Part shown: positions 42,785 through 56,315 of the stretch, one piece after another
How positions within the stretch are numbered: position 1 is the stretch's first letter
How the letters are laid out: every line of letters starts with the position of its first letter
From: Amaurobius ferox
Taxonomy: Eukaryota > Arthropoda > Arachnida > Araneae > Amaurobiidae
Assembly (NCBI GenBank): GCA_951213105.1
Contig: OX578134.1
Coordinates: 144,195,880-144,259,879, forward strand
Length of the DNA stretch: 64,000 nucleotides
Direction: 5' to 3'
The notes under the pieces: model-generated
Database searches by the model: none
Told to the model about the DNA's origin: nothing
The model's input: only the letters and a program-made list of their open reading frames with translations
Made by a program: the position numbers and the translations under genes

Positions 42785-43460
42785 ATATAGTATTGAGAAA
42801 GTATTGTTTTCACAATTTTTGATTTCAAGATTTTGATGCCAATATATGATTTAGGACTTCCTGAATACGTTTTGAGTATTTTTAGACTGATGTTTTTCTG
42901 TCTGTCTATGGTATATTTCTTGTGTAAATGTAGCTGCCACAAATATTAATGTATTTTCACGAAACTTCATATCCATCTTTATTAATGCAAAATATAAAAC
43001 TACATTGACTTTATTGAAATTCGATCGAAAACACGATAACTGTCATAAATATTAATGATTTTTGCTGAAACTTTCTATCCGGCTTCGTTATCGAAATATC
43101 TAGATAGAGATAGTTTTTCTTTTTTTACATTCGAGCGAAAACTTCTAAATTTATTCAAATTTTTCAATTTTCTTAACATGGCAGCATAGGACAGAATTTG
43201 ACATAATTAAGCTTAAAAAGGTATAATTGTGTGCATAATTATGAATAAAAACTTAAAATTATGAATCATTGTACAGAAATACAGCCAATATCAATGTTTG
43301 TATTCATGACGTCATTAGCTATTATTTATTATCAAACTTGGTATCAATCGAAATATATTTTCAAGCCCTCTGAAACGGAGAGTAACATGCTGTTTTTGTA
43401 TTCATTTGTGCCAACGATATAGATTTTATAAAAATTTTCTTAAAATATTTTACAAAAAAA
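42785..43460 (+). repeat. Dispersed repeat family D, copy 1
   Basis: Matches the reverse complement of part of 51390-51830, e.g. AACATGGCAGCATAGGACA followed by AATTTGACATAAT. Its start (GAGAAAGTATTGTTTTCAC) and a TCTGTCTGTCT stretch recall family B, so it may be a distant relative. Confidence 0.55.
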
Positions 43461-43681
43461 AAAAAATAATAATCTATTTAAAAATGGATTTTGGTAAAAT
43501 AAATTCGCATTCAGCCACAATTCAATTGATTGTATTTAGCAAATGCTTTAATCAAGTTTTGAAAATAAACTTATTTTGTAAATAATAACATTTTAAAATC
43601 TAGATATATGCTATGAACTACAATTTTAATACGAAATATGTGAAAGGCAAGTTGCTATGTATTAATATTGCGTTATATATA
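43461..43681. other. Anonymous AT-rich DNA
   Basis: Nothing recognised. Ends with the TA target dinucleotide (43680-43681) of the next element. Confidence 0.4.
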
Positions 43682-44313
43682 CAGGGTGTCGCAAAAATGA
43701 CTGACACATTTGAAAAATGCATTAAAAAAATACGGAAGGTGATAGAAATGCAACTTCTGCTGCATTGATTGCACTTGGGAAACTAGAGAACTTTATTCCA
43801 CCAATTTTCAAAATTTGTTACAAAGGTCACCAAAAGACGGCGCTGCAGTTGTGTGATTGCTGCAGGGAAACGTATACTGTCAGATCGTCATTATGTACTT
43901 TGCTCAGCATTCTGTTAGAGTATGTTTCTCAAAGATTGCAAGTTGCTGTTGGTTTTTTCGTTGAAAATGGTTTATTAATTGGAACAGCGAATATTTCTTG
44001 ACCTGATCATTCCGGCTGAAATGTTTGCACAGGTGTCTGCGAATTTTGTTCTCAGACTACGAAATGGTTTTGCTGCAAATGGTGGTTATTTTGAAAACAT
44101 CGTTTTGTAGTTTTTGCAACATGGTCATATCGTTTATTAGTTTTCACATTCAACAGCGCTATCTGTTGGTGATCTTTGTAAGAAATTTTGAAATTTGGCT
44201 GAATAAAATTACCTGGTTTCCCAAGTACAATGCAGCAAACGCTACATTTCTATCGCCTTCTGTGTTCTTTTAATGCATTTTTCTAATGTGCCAGTCATTT
44301 TTGGGACACCCTG
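43682..44313. mobile_element. Non-autonomous TA-flanked inverted-repeat element (MITE-like)
   Basis: 632 bp bounded by CAGGGTGTCGCAAAAATGAC and GTCATTTTTGGGACACCCTG, with TA on both sides (43680-43681, 44314-44315). The inverted repeats extend about 180 bp inwards with mismatches (both contain AAAATGCATTAAAA, GATAGAAATG and TTGGGAAAC). No transposase motif is found in the central ~270 bp. Terminal CAGGGTG and TA target match the transposon at 4479-6565. Confidence 0.85.
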
Positions 44314-44315
44314 TA

Positions 44316-45484
44316 TATTTGTATTACTATTACCGTTCATCAATTAAAGCATAATATGCAATATATGTTTCATTGTGTTTCTGTGTATCATATTTTGTTT
44401 ACATTATACATTGCAATATTACAGGATAGAAAAATTGCACAACATAATCAAACATTATTCCGCACTTATAAATCTCCAAAAGTAATGGTGTGAATGCTCA
44501 AAACTATTACTATTTAAATGCCTTAAGTCATTTTTAGAACAAGTAATATTATACAAGAAACATAATGTCTTAAAAAATGAGAATGTGGAATGAGAATAGG
44601 AATTATGAATGCGTTGAAGAATAGAAAGGACATATTCAACTGATTAGACGAGTTTTCATTAATAAATACAGAATTGGCTCGAACAAAGATATTTTTAGTC
44701 AAGATAAACATTGGATTGGTATATTCATGATATCGGCTGTAATATAACGTGCCTCTAGATATCGCAGAAATGATGGAACTCTGCCTTGTAACGGAAGACA
44801 GGGGAAGTATGGAATCCATTTGTCCTATGCAATCCAGCTAATCAAATTGGGCAAGAAGCAGTAAGGATAAAAACCTATAGAGAGTAGAAGAAGAGTGACT
44901 TTATTTTAACTGCACTGTGTAGAAAAAGGTAAGAAACGAGATTAGAAAGAAGATGAAAATGTCTTCAGAATCCAAGGCAGTTTTTTTTATGCATTCGACA
45001 AATATGATTGTGAGTAGTCATGCATGACAAGGCTATGTAAGCATATTCCTGGTAAGAGTCATATTCAAACCAGATCAGAGGCTCCCGTCTCTAAATCTAT
45101 CCACCCTAAATAAAAGGTACTGTGTTTATAATATATATTTCATTGTTTATGATGAGGTAAAAATTAAAATCAGTAATAGTGACTGGGTAATGAGTTTTAC
45201 GTCATTAAATCATCAGTTCCCAAATCTTGACGTAACTGAATACTGCAAATTGGAAGATTTTTAGTGCTGAGTAGTAGTTTTGAAGATATTTGTACATAAA
45301 TAACATTTTATAAAGGAAAATTATCGTTATTTATGACTCCAAAAGTGGCATTTTGCCTTTCAGCAATTTTTATGTAGCAGCTGTAAACATCCAGAAAGTT
45401 AAACAGTGAATCGTTGTGTTTATATTTATGAATCACAAAGTATCTAATTAAATATGAAAAATTTAATTAATTACTTTAAAAAAT
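44316..45484. other. Anonymous AT-rich DNA
   Basis: No gene or repeat recognised; a 98-codon minus frame (44523-44819) has no similarity I recognise. Confidence 0.35.
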
Positions 45485-46262
45485 GTGATGTGCGCAGCAC
45501 ATGTCTTTCCCTTCAGACTCACATTCACGTTCCCTTTTCTTCCATAATTCATTATATTAGGTTTAACTGCAGAAAATAACGCCCACAATTATTTAAAATG
45601 ACACTAAATTGAACATTTTAATTCAATTTTCGTTCTCAGTTGGTAAATGGACTTTTTTTCAACGGTAGCGCAACTTAAATGCAAAAAACTAAAATATCTT
45701 GAGAACAGCTAGCCCTAGTATAATGTGGTTGGTCTTATTCTCTTCATTACTATGTGTAAAACAAATATTTAATTAATGTATTAGAGAATACATAGCTTTT
45801 CATTTTAGATTTTGACAATTTATGCGACTCATTTCGTAAAAAAAAGGCAGATTACTTTTTCTGAATCGCACCAAAATCTAACCAGCACCAAAGTAACCCA
45901 CGAGTGACTTATCTAACAAATTTTGTAAAATTTGATCTATTAGTTTTTCAGATAAAGGATATACAGATAATTTTTGCGGATCATTTCTCAAAAAAGGCGG
46001 TCTGTTTTTACCCGAATTGTACTAATCAGCAACAGGGTCACGCACAAGTGACTTATCTACCAAATTTTATGAAATTTGATCCATTAGTTTTTGAGTTAGA
46101 GTGGAAAACTACATTGCACAGACACACACACACACACTGACGTCAGGCTAAAAATAGCGAGTTCATGTTCTAGAGGTCCCGAAACACGTAGATCCGTCGA
46201 AAACTGGAGTTGCGATTTTCAACATGATTCTAATACTTTCCTTATATATTAGCATGTATTAT
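45485..46262 (-). repeat. Dispersed repeat family B, copy (minus)
   Basis: Starts with GATGTGCGCAGCACATGTCT, contains two related ~120-bp segments (AGTGACTTATCTA(C/A)(C/A)AAATTTT near 45905 and 46049), a CA stretch (46123-46138), TAGATCCGTCGAAAAC, and ends with the palindrome CTTTCCTTATATATTAGC…ATAGGAAAAG near 46230-46270. Confidence 0.7.
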
Positions 46263-46677
46263 AGGAAAAGTAATATAAAAATATCATCACCCATTTAATG
46301 CTCCAAAACACTAATTACAAAATATACAGATTTTATCTCCACATATAGTATGAAACATATGTCGTATTTTATAAAGAAACTTCAGTACGATAATATAGCA
46401 CGTGGATGATGCAATGATGCATATGTCAATATATTTATGTTAAAATTTAAATTAATATTTCAAATGAGAGAAATATTGTATAATTCTCTCACTGGAATGC
46501 ATGTATACTTTGATACAACTAATTGCACCTAGTTCCCGTTCCATCGGTGCAAGGAACCATTCATTCATATCCAAATTGCGCAATTCTCACTGAATCTAAC
46601 ATCGTTGATAGCTTCATCAACATTCCAGTATAGATGTCGATGGATACTGAAACTGCATTGTGATGCATGCATTTTAA
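46263..46677. other. Anonymous DNA
   Basis: Nothing recognised. Confidence 0.4.
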
Positions 46678-47289
46678 GATATACTAAATCGCCAGAGGAC
46701 AATCTAACGTAAATATGCGAATATGCAATAACAAATTATATGCAAATACTTAATTTAAATTGAAAATTTATCTGCCTGGCTTCATTTGTGTTGTAGCACT
46801 TTCTGTATATTTACTGGGGTTGTTATTAGTTTTATTAGTCTTCCGTATATAAAACTAGCAGTATATCCGTTCTTCTTACGGAATATGCATTATAAATAAA
46901 CTTAAAATTCACAACCATGCGCAAATTACTATAGTATGCTAAGTGACATTTTTATTCAAAACATTTAATTAAAATAATTTACGATATACTAAATCGCCAG
47001 AGGACAAGCCATCGTAAATATGCGAATATGCAATAACAAATTATATGCAAATATTTAATTTAAATTAAAGATTCCTCTGCCTGGCTGCATTTGTGTTGCA
47101 GCACTTTCCGCATATTTACTGGGGTTGCTATTAATTTTATCAGTCTGCTGCATATAAAACTAGCAGTATACCCGTTCTGCGTACGGAATATACATTATAA
47201 ATAAACTTAAAATTCACAATCATGTGCAAATTACTATAGTATTCTAAATGACATTGTAATTCAAAACATTTAATTAAAATAATTTAATT
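46678..47289 (+). repeat. Two-copy tandem duplication (305-bp units)
   Basis: Units at 46678-46982 and 46983-47289. They share ATATACTAAATCGCCAGAGG, TATGCGAATATGCAATAACA, TTTACTGGGGTTG and ATAAATAAACTTAAAATTCA, with a few percent to about 10% divergence. The unit carries an AAACTAGCAGTATA(T/C)CCGTTC motif. Confidence 0.9.
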
Positions 47290-47639
47290 AAGGCTTCTAA
47301 AAGGAAGTTTAAGAATTTCTGTTCTCGCTATATAAAATTATATTCACTGAAGATCTGAAGAATAAAGCATTCGGATCCCGTTTGTAAACAAATTTAAAGA
47401 AAATATGAAATTTAATCCATATATGCCAAAATTAAATGGGAAGACATATATACCCATACTACAATATATGAGTTTATAAAATTTTTACTAAAATAAAACA
47501 GATGAAATAATAAATTTAAAATAGCAATAGTGTTTATAATCATTAAACCTGGAGGTCGTAATGGATATAATCCAGGCAAAAATACAATTTCGATAAAATG
47601 TATTTTGTATACATGATTTTAATTTTTAAATCGGAAAAG
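47290..47639. other. Anonymous AT-rich DNA
   Basis: Nothing recognised. Confidence 0.35.
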
Positions 47640-47965
47640 ATATAATAAAAATCATCTGCCGCACAGACACACAGGATTTTATTCCGTTGTTAAGCAACAT
47701 GGTAAAATTTTCTTCAAATAAATTGGCGCAAAATATATCGTCTGAATAATGCTATCTTTGTGGAAGGTTTAATTGCAGGTTTTTATTAATATCTTGACAA
47801 TCCCTGGTCCTAGAAACTCGAAACATAGACAAAATTTTCAGTGGAGCTTTTTCACGGCTACCCACAAAATTTCATGAAATTCGGTGCAGATGAGACAGAT
47901 ACATACATGATGAGACAAGAACACCTATATACGGACAGGCATATTTTAAATTTTATTTATATATA
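47640..47965 (+). repeat. Dispersed repeat family E
   Basis: About 47770-47910 is the inverted counterpart of 7320-7500. The copy continues through ACACCTATATACGGACAGGC to a TTTATATATAGATAATTACT tail. A tail of this kind is common at the 3' ends of some LINE or Helitron-type repeats; the class is not determined. Confidence 0.5.
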
Positions 47966-48802
47966 GATAATTACTGTCTTATATAAAGTTTCATATAGTA
48001 GTAATTAAGTCATACATTATATAACCCTTAATTCAAATTTACACCTGCCTTACATATATAAAAGTATGTGAGTGCCTCATATATATATAGGGTATCAGGA
48101 AAGTACTTAAAATAATTGTATTTCCTCAATCATTAGTAGTAGATATATCTTTCCAAATTTCAAATAAGGGAACAATTTTTATTATAAAAAATTTCAGTAG
48201 AAAAATGTATTTGTTTGAAAAATTCTATAATGTCCCTCAATCCAAAATGTTCCAATTGTTAGAAATAGCATCCTGCATTAACATGCAAATTTAAGAAAAA
48301 AATCGATTATCTTACAAATTTACTTTTATAAGAAACATTGAATTTTATGACTTAAATCAATTTTTCACGTCTGCGAATCAGCCGTGATTATAGCCTTGAG
48401 GGGCCGTATGAAACGAACATTAAATATTCCAGGATGCTTGTTATAAATGCATTTAATGGTATTTATTTAGGATGTATCAGGGTGTTACTGAAAAGCCTTC
48501 AACTACATGAAAAATAAACTTATAATTTATTTATAAGACATGACTCATTTTCCGTGTTTTTCTGACAAATTAACATCACGCGTAATTTAATTTGTGAACG
48601 ACCTTCGAAAACACTGCCTCATATTTTATGTGTTATATCCCGGTTAATTTTGTTCCTAAAAGTATTGGTTTCCTTCTATTTAAATGCTTGATAATATTTT
48701 TGGAAAATGGAAAATTTATGAGAGTGGGACCTTATAAAAAGTGTGATTAAGTTCTTCTTTTTTCAGACAATTAGGTCTCTTTATTAAATAATATTACAAA
48801 AA
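47966..48802. other. Anonymous DNA
   Basis: TATCAGGGTGTTACTGAAAA (near 48475) resembles the tip of a CAGGGTG-type inverted-repeat element, but no partner end was found. Confidence 0.3.
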
Positions 48803-49735
48803 AATCTGATGTGGGCAGCACATGACTTTTCTTATATAATGCAATGAATTTACCACTTTTACAGTTTAAAAGAATGTTATTCTTATAGTAGATACTTATA
48901 TTCTTTTCAAGATATTGAATTTTCTTAAATTCGTCATTTTCATTGATTTAGCGTCATTTTTATCCATTCGGCGAGAGTTTCGTTAATTTGGCAACATGTA
49001 AAAATGTCGCCAAGTTGGCGACATTTCTCTAAATTCGTCGCCGAAATCTCTCCAAGCGTTATGGGCGGAGAAATAAGTTATTCTTACAGCAGATAAATGA
49101 CTATTGACGTTCAAATAATAAAGTATTACTCAAAGTATCTTTTCTCGTGAATGGAACGAGTTAGATCCACGAGAACGATGTCACCCAATTTATCGCATGA
49201 TATTGCATATGAAAAGTGAAATTGTTTCTTAACAGTTAATATTGTTTTTAATTTGTGGGAATTTTTGATAAATTTATTTGAAAAATGTGCAATATCTCGA
49301 AAACGGTTCATGTTAGCGGTCTAAAGTTTATGTCAATCGTTTTCTAAGGAAAATTACATAAGAAATGTCTATTTGCGTAACTTTATTAAAGGTTTTGATT
49401 TTTTGATGACTTTTTTCAAAATTTCACTCGAAAATTTAGGGGGGGGGGTTCTGAACATCCGATTGTGTTTTAAAACAATAGACTTCCAGTATTCATAGAT
49501 TGTGATTTTTGAACCAAAAATTCATTCGAATCGCTCTATTTGTTCGTGAGATATCGCCTCCACCGACTCACTGACACACACACGAACACACATACAGACA
49601 GCACTTCAAAAATGTTCGATTCGTGATCAGGGATGCTTGAAACGTGCTCTCCCGTCGAAAACTCGAATTCGAATTTTCGACCCCGTTGCAATACTTTTCT
49701 TATACATTATGTATATAAGAAAAGTAATACATTGT
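48803..49735 (-). repeat. Dispersed repeat family B, copy (minus)
   Basis: From AATCTGATGTGGGCAGCACA through one GGCGACATTTCTCTAAATTC unit (near 49016) and a short CACA stretch (about 49573-49600). It then runs through CGTGCTCTCCCGTCGAAAAC to the terminal palindrome CTTTTCTTATACATTATG…AAGAAAAG (about 49695-49730). Confidence 0.75.
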
Positions 49736-49995
49736 AATATCATTTTAAAAAAATTTGTTAAATGGGAGTGAATATATACAAATAGTGGTTAAGAAAATAA
49801 AGGTCGTACCAATGCTTCTGAGATAATGCATAAACTTTATATATTAAACGTATACCAATATCTATCTATACTGTGTATTAAATAACCCTTAAAAATGAGA
49901 CCTATATCAAATATAATTCAAATGTTGAAAATATTACAAACAAAATATTATTAATGATTGTTTTCAGGATTATATTGTACATAATATCATGCAGA

Positions 49996-50530
49996 GTTCA
50001 ATTCAAAGATAAATGTTGGAGCGTTGGCTGGCCAATACGATTATCCGTCGTTCGATTCACCGCTGAAGCAGCAAGGTTACTTACAATGGCGCCCGAACAA
50101 ATTAACCGTAAGAACCCAGGCCGTCCAGCTCACTCTAGGGTATGGAGAAGTTGAATAAACGGCCGAGAAGGGAAAATTTGCACCCTGTAGTTTAGTTCAC
50201 AGATGTCGACGGTTTAAAGATAACCGGAATACGACTAGCTCGGATTCAGTGGACTCTGGTGTATTGAACGCTGATTTCAAATCTAGAAGACAATGACCAC
50301 GCAAGGTACTAATCTGGGTAAAAATATTAGTAGCAGGAGGCTAAATTGGGATAAAAATAGTAGGGTGTGGTCAATTAGATTGTCAATTGCACATCGATCT
50401 GAAATTAGATGTTGGAAAATGCAGAATCCACTACGAAGAAAAGATCTTGATATTTTGTCCAAGTAGCTCAAAGCTAGAACGTCGACTGGCTGGTAGCAAG
50501 ATCCGGATTCGATTCCCGTTAGGAGCAGCA
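49996..50530 (+). repeat. tRNA-derived SINE-like unit with two tRNA-like ends, copy 1
   Basis: Structure: a tRNA-like piece (GGCTGGCCAATACGA, then GTTCGATTCACC as B box, to about 50076), a body, then a second tRNA-like piece (about 50457-50526). The second piece has A box TAGCTCAAAGCTAGAAC and B box GATTCGATTCCC. The body segment 50202-50308 matches 56440-56550 (GACTAGC, GACTCT, TATTGA, then GACAATGACCACGCAAG). Between first and second tRNA-like parts there is about 380 bp here, against about 220 bp in copy 2. Confidence 0.6.
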
Positions 50531-51389
50531 ATGCTTTTTACATATGTATTGATCCAAATATATTTAATCCAAATTTTGTATAATTTAGATGCTTTGTCTT
50601 TAATTTCTCTTGGTTTTGTATTAGATAAATATTCTTGTACAAATGAACGTAATTTAGCAACTCAAAATGTGAAACCATCATTCGTCTAATCGGCCACTGC
50701 ATTATATGTTTGCATTATGACAGTTTACGAGACATAGCACCCTTTTAGCCGGTTAAAGTGCCCATTTATGTGGATCCATAAATTCCGCAATGCTTCCTGC
50801 GTCTAATATTTCGACAGACCAATCAAAACTTCTGAAGTTGTCGATCAATACGAAAGCTGCAATCTGATGCATACATTTGAATACTTGGGAAATTACATCA
50901 GTACATACCCCAATATAATTATATGCATATGGATTAGATGAATAAGTAAATGCAAACTTCGAAATTTTCTAAGCGTTGTGATTTATTATTCTATTTTAAC
51001 ATGCAATCAGTTGACGTTACATTAAATAGTACATGCCAACAAATTGAAAATTAAGATTACAGTGATGTTTACTATCAAATACACGATGTTACTCACACTC
51101 GATAATGTGTGGTATCAACATATCTCCATGTGGCCCAATTCGACAATTTCATACCAAAATTATTTTTCTTTTCCAAATTTTACAAGAAAGAATTTGAAAA
51201 ATCGGTATTGGGGATGTAAATTACTCGTATTACAACTATAGCGTGTTACCCTTTACTTAGAAAGGCTTAAAACATCTTTTGATTGATACTATACTTGGTA
51301 ATGTACTCCCAGGGTAGTAACTTGCTCCCTAAAGGGGACTAATGACGACACGAACAAATAATTTGTGTATCGCAGCTATTTTTCACAAC
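50531..51389. other. Anonymous DNA
   Basis: Nothing recognised. Confidence 0.35.
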
Positions 51390-51830
51390 AATAGTTGAAA
51401 CTATTAAGAATCGTGATCACTGAGAAATGAATAATTCATTTTATGCATGATTATGTCAAATTTTGTCCTATGCTGCCATGTTAAAAAATAGAAAATTTTC
51501 GCTAAATTAATAAAAGTTTCAATCGAATTTTAAAGAAATTCTATCGAGTTCTAAACTTTTTAATAACAAAGTCGGACATTAAGTTTCATGAAATCCATTA
51601 ATATTTGTACCTGTATCGTGGACACTAGTAATCGACCACAGACATCAGACAAACTGACGGTCATCACTCCAAAAACAGTCAAAACGTATTCAGGAGGTAT
51701 TAAAACATACAATGGCATCAAAATCTCGATATTAAAAATTTCCGTGGCAACAATAATTTCTGTATACTGTATTACATAGTATGAGAAAATGAATATTAAA
51801 TTAAAATTAAATATTATTTCTTAAAATGTA
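51390..51830 (-). repeat. Dispersed repeat family D, copy 2
   Basis: Inverted relative to 42785-43460. The shared block reads TGTCCTATGCTGCCATGTTA on the plus strand near 51464. Similarity is clear for about 150 bp and weaker beyond. Confidence 0.5.
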
Positions 51831-51945
51831 TGCACCTTAACTATAGAAAATAATTAAAGTTAAATAAACATATGGAAAACGAGGTATTTGGGTACAAAGA
51901 ACTCATTGGCTAACTGCGTACGCAATAAATGTACGAAAGTAGGTA

Positions 51946-52857
51946 TAGGTGTCCCACACAGATTTTAATCTAAAAGATAAATATTTTAAAGATAAAGATT
52001 TTAAAGACTTTAATTCTTTACCTGTTGGAGATAAGTGGGCAATGTAAATTTTTAAAACTGTTGAAAGTAAGGTAGGAAATAAGACTACGTTAATGAAATA
52101 GTCCTCCCATTCAATTCCAGAAAGTTGCGCCTTTTAAATTTTTATACGATCCCCTTAGACAAATTTGGTCAATCGGAATTTTTTTTTTATTTTTAATGCA
52201 ACAAACTCATTAAAAAACTGCATATCTGTACCTTTAAAATCAACTGAATTATGATAAAGGAAAACTTCGGACTTATTCCACTTTTCCTTACCATGTGAAA
52301 GGCTGTTTCATCAGTGAAAATAGGGATCACAAACAAATTGACGATGGAAATTGTTTAGATCAAAAATACGTTAATATGTGTCAAATTTTACGACCACAAA
52401 TGCATCTATATAAAGCAGTACACAGACAGAGATCATATAAAGCAGTGGTACTCATTATGCGGGGTATCCTATTGGGTATCCTATGTATCATCCTCCAGTT
52501 TTATCTTTTTTGTGATATGGCACAAATTTACATTTCTAATATGATATATGGTCCCCATTCACAATGTTCTATTTTCAATTAAATATAACTCTCTCAATTT
52601 TAAAGATACAGATATACGGTTCGTTTTTTAATAATCTTGTTGAATTAAAAATAAAAATTTTGTAATTGACCAAATTTGTCTAAGGGCGTCGTATAAAAAT
52701 TTAAAAAGTGTAACTTTTTGAAAATTAAAGCGAGGACTATTTAATTAAAACAGTCTGTTTTCCTACCTTACTTTCAACATTTTTGCAGTTTGCATTGCCT
52801 ACTTATCTCCAACAGGTAAAGAATTAACGCGCGTTTCAATCTTTTTGGGACACCCTG
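51946..52857. mobile_element. Non-autonomous inverted-repeat element with CAGGGTG-type ends
   Basis: About 912 bp. The right end is GGGACACCCTG followed by TA (52858-52859). The left end is a slightly damaged TAGGTGTCCC after TA (51944-51945). Inverted repeats of about 300 bp share TTCTTTACCTGTTGGAGATAAGT, ACTGTTGAAAGTAAGG-like and TTAGACAAATTTGGTCAAT blocks. The left arm has an extra ~34 bp of AAAGATAAATATT-type repeats near its tip. No transposase is recognisable in the ~300-bp centre. Confidence 0.8.
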
Positions 52858-55800
52858 TATCTACAACACAATACTGATAAATTCAGTAAAGGTAAAATGA
52901 TTCTATACTAACCGGATGAATATATGATTTGAGTGTTCTAAAATTCAAAGAAAATTATATTCGAATTCGTGTCATACTAATATATTATATATTTCGTCAT
53001 ACATCGCACATGTAAAATTTAATTAACCACGATGCACACATTCACAGAAATATTTTTATAATTTGATTCAGCCATTTATTTTTAGCTTCCTTCAGTTGGC
53101 GAAAAATTCCATTAAATAATCCAAATTACGTATTTCGTCTTGTATGTAAGACCTTCAAAAGGTTTATCAACAGTCCTAGAAATGCCGAGAAATACTAATT
53201 CTGAAATTGGATTCGCGAATTTTACGTTATAAATTGGATGAGTGTATCAACTAGTAATTAGGTAATTGAGATACAAAGTTAAAGCTTAATATGCAAATGC
53301 TTTAGAGGTTACTTAAAAATAGTCAGCATGGCATGTTTCTTGACGAAGCGTGTTTAAGTATTTTTAATTGCATTAAATATATGTAGACATTTTTAAAATT
53401 GCAAAAAGATGTGTAGTTGTTCAAATAAATTAAATGTATTTGTGTGTGTAATGCATATAATTACATTACTTGATTTTTTATTAAAATATTTATTTTAATG
53501 TTGATGAAAAATATTTTGGGATATATTTTAAAAGTTATTTTAACCAGTAAGTATATAAAATTCGGATATTTAAAGTAATAAAGTAATGGAGTAATCATCT
53601 CATTATAATGTATCTATAATTTATGTTTGTGCCAATTTGCTCTTCTATAATTAGTCATTTCAGAGTCGCTGCGAGCGATTTCCATGGCTAGTGGTAATTG
53701 AATGTGATATGCAGCGAAAGAATATAAAATTGTGTATTTAATACGACATTATATTTTTGAGAGACAAAGTGGTGTTTTTTTTTTTTGGCTATCAGTGGTG
53801 GCTATCAGTGGTGTGTTTCACAGAAGTAAGACGAAAACAGAGGTATGTACTTATCTACCTATCAGCTATTAGAAAAGAGGTCATGATCCGTTTTAGAAGT
53901 TAGTATGCCTGGTCTCACACACGCAATCTCCGCCTTAAATATATGTGATAATTGTAATTTAACCATAATTATTATATTTAAAAATAATGTTTATTTTAAA
54001 ATTACAATGGAAGTTGATTGTGTAGTGTAATTAATAATTGTATTCCAGAAACTTGCAAAAGGTAAATATGCTGGGTTTTATGTTGCACAGTGCAATGTAC
54101 GGCTTCACTATTTACGACCATGTTTGATATGTTTAATTTAAAATATGCGTTGCATATATACTTTTTTATTCTACCACCACAGTGTATATTCAAGGACAGT
54201 TTTTGTTTGGTTGCTTAAGAACTTTCCTAGAATACTTGTATATCAACAAACTGTGAAACAGAGTGGATATGTGACTGTGCATTCTAAAACAAGATAGTGT
54301 CTAAGTGAGTTCAAGTGAAATTTCATTTTATAAAATAGATAGAACAAATGTATACAGATGTGGAATATGTGAGACATAGTTCAATGAAAAAATAATGCAT
54401 AGAATATGTATATGTACAATATTCTAATACTTTTCTATACATATAACAAGTATTTATTGGGGTTTAGAAATATATGTTTCCATAAAATATAAAACAAAAA
54501 GATCCCGAATTTCTAATTTAATATCTTCTCAAATGACGATTAACCAATATATATATATATATATTTATATATTATATTTAATGGAAATTGTATGAAGACA
54601 CTTATAAGGAGTAAAGAGTTTAGATATATTAATAAAGGTCACTTCATGGGAATAGGTCAACAAATGCACAATCTTGAATTTGTATGCACCTAATTGGATA
54701 TTAATGGTTGTATGTCTATTTGACTGGTTGACGGTCGTATGTCTAATTCGATTTTAATAGTCTATGTTAGTAATGGTTTTTATCAGCATCTTTTATTTTT
54801 TTTAAATAGAAGAGAGCAATTTATTTGAAATAAATCAATGCATTTACACACACGATAAAGAATTTCTTATCATCAGGATATAATCAAATAACAATTAATC
54901 TGAACTTAACTTTATTTAGAGCGAAATTGAAGTTTTTCCTTTTGCATAAATTATTTATGAACTATATAGTAAAATTAAAAAAAAAAATTCGGAATTTTTA
55001 ATGGTGAAAAACAGTATTTTTAGTTGTTTAAAACATAATTTGCTTGAGCGTTCTAAACAAGTTTAAGATTATTCTTCAAGTTTTGTTCACATGTAAAAGA
55101 TATAACAAGTTAATAAATAACTTCATATACTGATATTTGAAAATTTTTAATACACATTAATATTTATTAAACATTTCAAGTTTTCTAAACTGTTATACAA
55201 ATTAAATGGTGTAAACCATAATTTATTTTTCAGCGACTGCAAGATTCTTAAACAATTTTAATTTACAATTCAACCTCTGATCTGTGAAGATAACAGACAG
55301 CGTTTAAAAATATTTATTTCGAATGTTATAGTAAATTAATTGACTCTATTATTATTTAACTGTATCTGTCATCACGGATAACGAGCCTCATAATAGAAAA
55401 ATCTGGAAAAAAAATGGTTTATCGACATATACACCGCAAACCCGGAAAAAATTGTAAAAAGTATTTAATATAATATGCTTTAATTTGAAATCGTTCTCCA
55501 TTTTGTTTATAGACTTTGTAATTTTAAAAAAATCATCTCTATAAGAAGGAAGTGAGTTATACATCAGATTGAAACAAATACCGAACAAGAAATATTTACA
55601 AATAATCTGCTGGGCGAAAAGACTGCAGAAATTCTTATGAATGTGAAATAAGAAATTTAAACAAGTATTTCAGCCAAGTCCCTTCAAAATTTATCAGAGA
55701 GGGGGAAAACAGATTGTGTAATGTGCAATATAGAAGTGACATATATAAGAATGACGGATTGTTAAATCAAAACTGTCAAAGAAAAATTTAAATGCATTGA

Positions 55801-56310
55801 ATGTAATCATTTTTATGTACGTATGTCAGTTGTACGTTATTACTTCCACAGTTTTTTAAAATTCTGTTAGTGTCCAATTCCAATTATTTTAGGGCACCTT
55901 ATGGTTTAATTTTTTGTCGATTATGGCCAGTAATGTTGTGACAGCTAAAATTGTTTTTTATTTTCTGACACATTTCACTAATACAGTGTAACTTAAGATT
56001 TTTTTAAATGTTTTATTTATATCACGTCAGCAGCCCAACTGGTACGATGACAAGTTTAAAGGCCTTCTAATGTTCTGTAAAAATCATGTAACTCGTGAGA
56101 TTAATGACCAATCAGCAAAACTCCTCAAGTTTCCAAAATACACTAAGCTAGAGATATTTCACCAAATTCGTCGCCAAGGTCCCAATTATATTGTCAATGA
56201 TAAGTGACACTGATCTACAAATTACAAGAATGGTATTTTTTTTAAGTATTCGTACAAATATACATACCGTCCTTTATTCGTACTGTTACTTACTGCAGAG
56301 TCCACATGAA
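52858..56310. other. Long stretch of anonymous AT-rich DNA
   Basis: About 3.4 kb with no gene, clear repeat or tandem array that I can identify. It has small TA runs (near 54548), a poly(T) run (near 53773), and AT-rich low-complexity DNA throughout. Confidence 0.4.
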
Positions 56311-56315
56311 ATTTT

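Noticed and set aside
52295..52582. 95-codon frame in the 51946-52857 element
   Set aside because: Its second half lies in the right inverted repeat, and no catalytic motif of a transposase is present.
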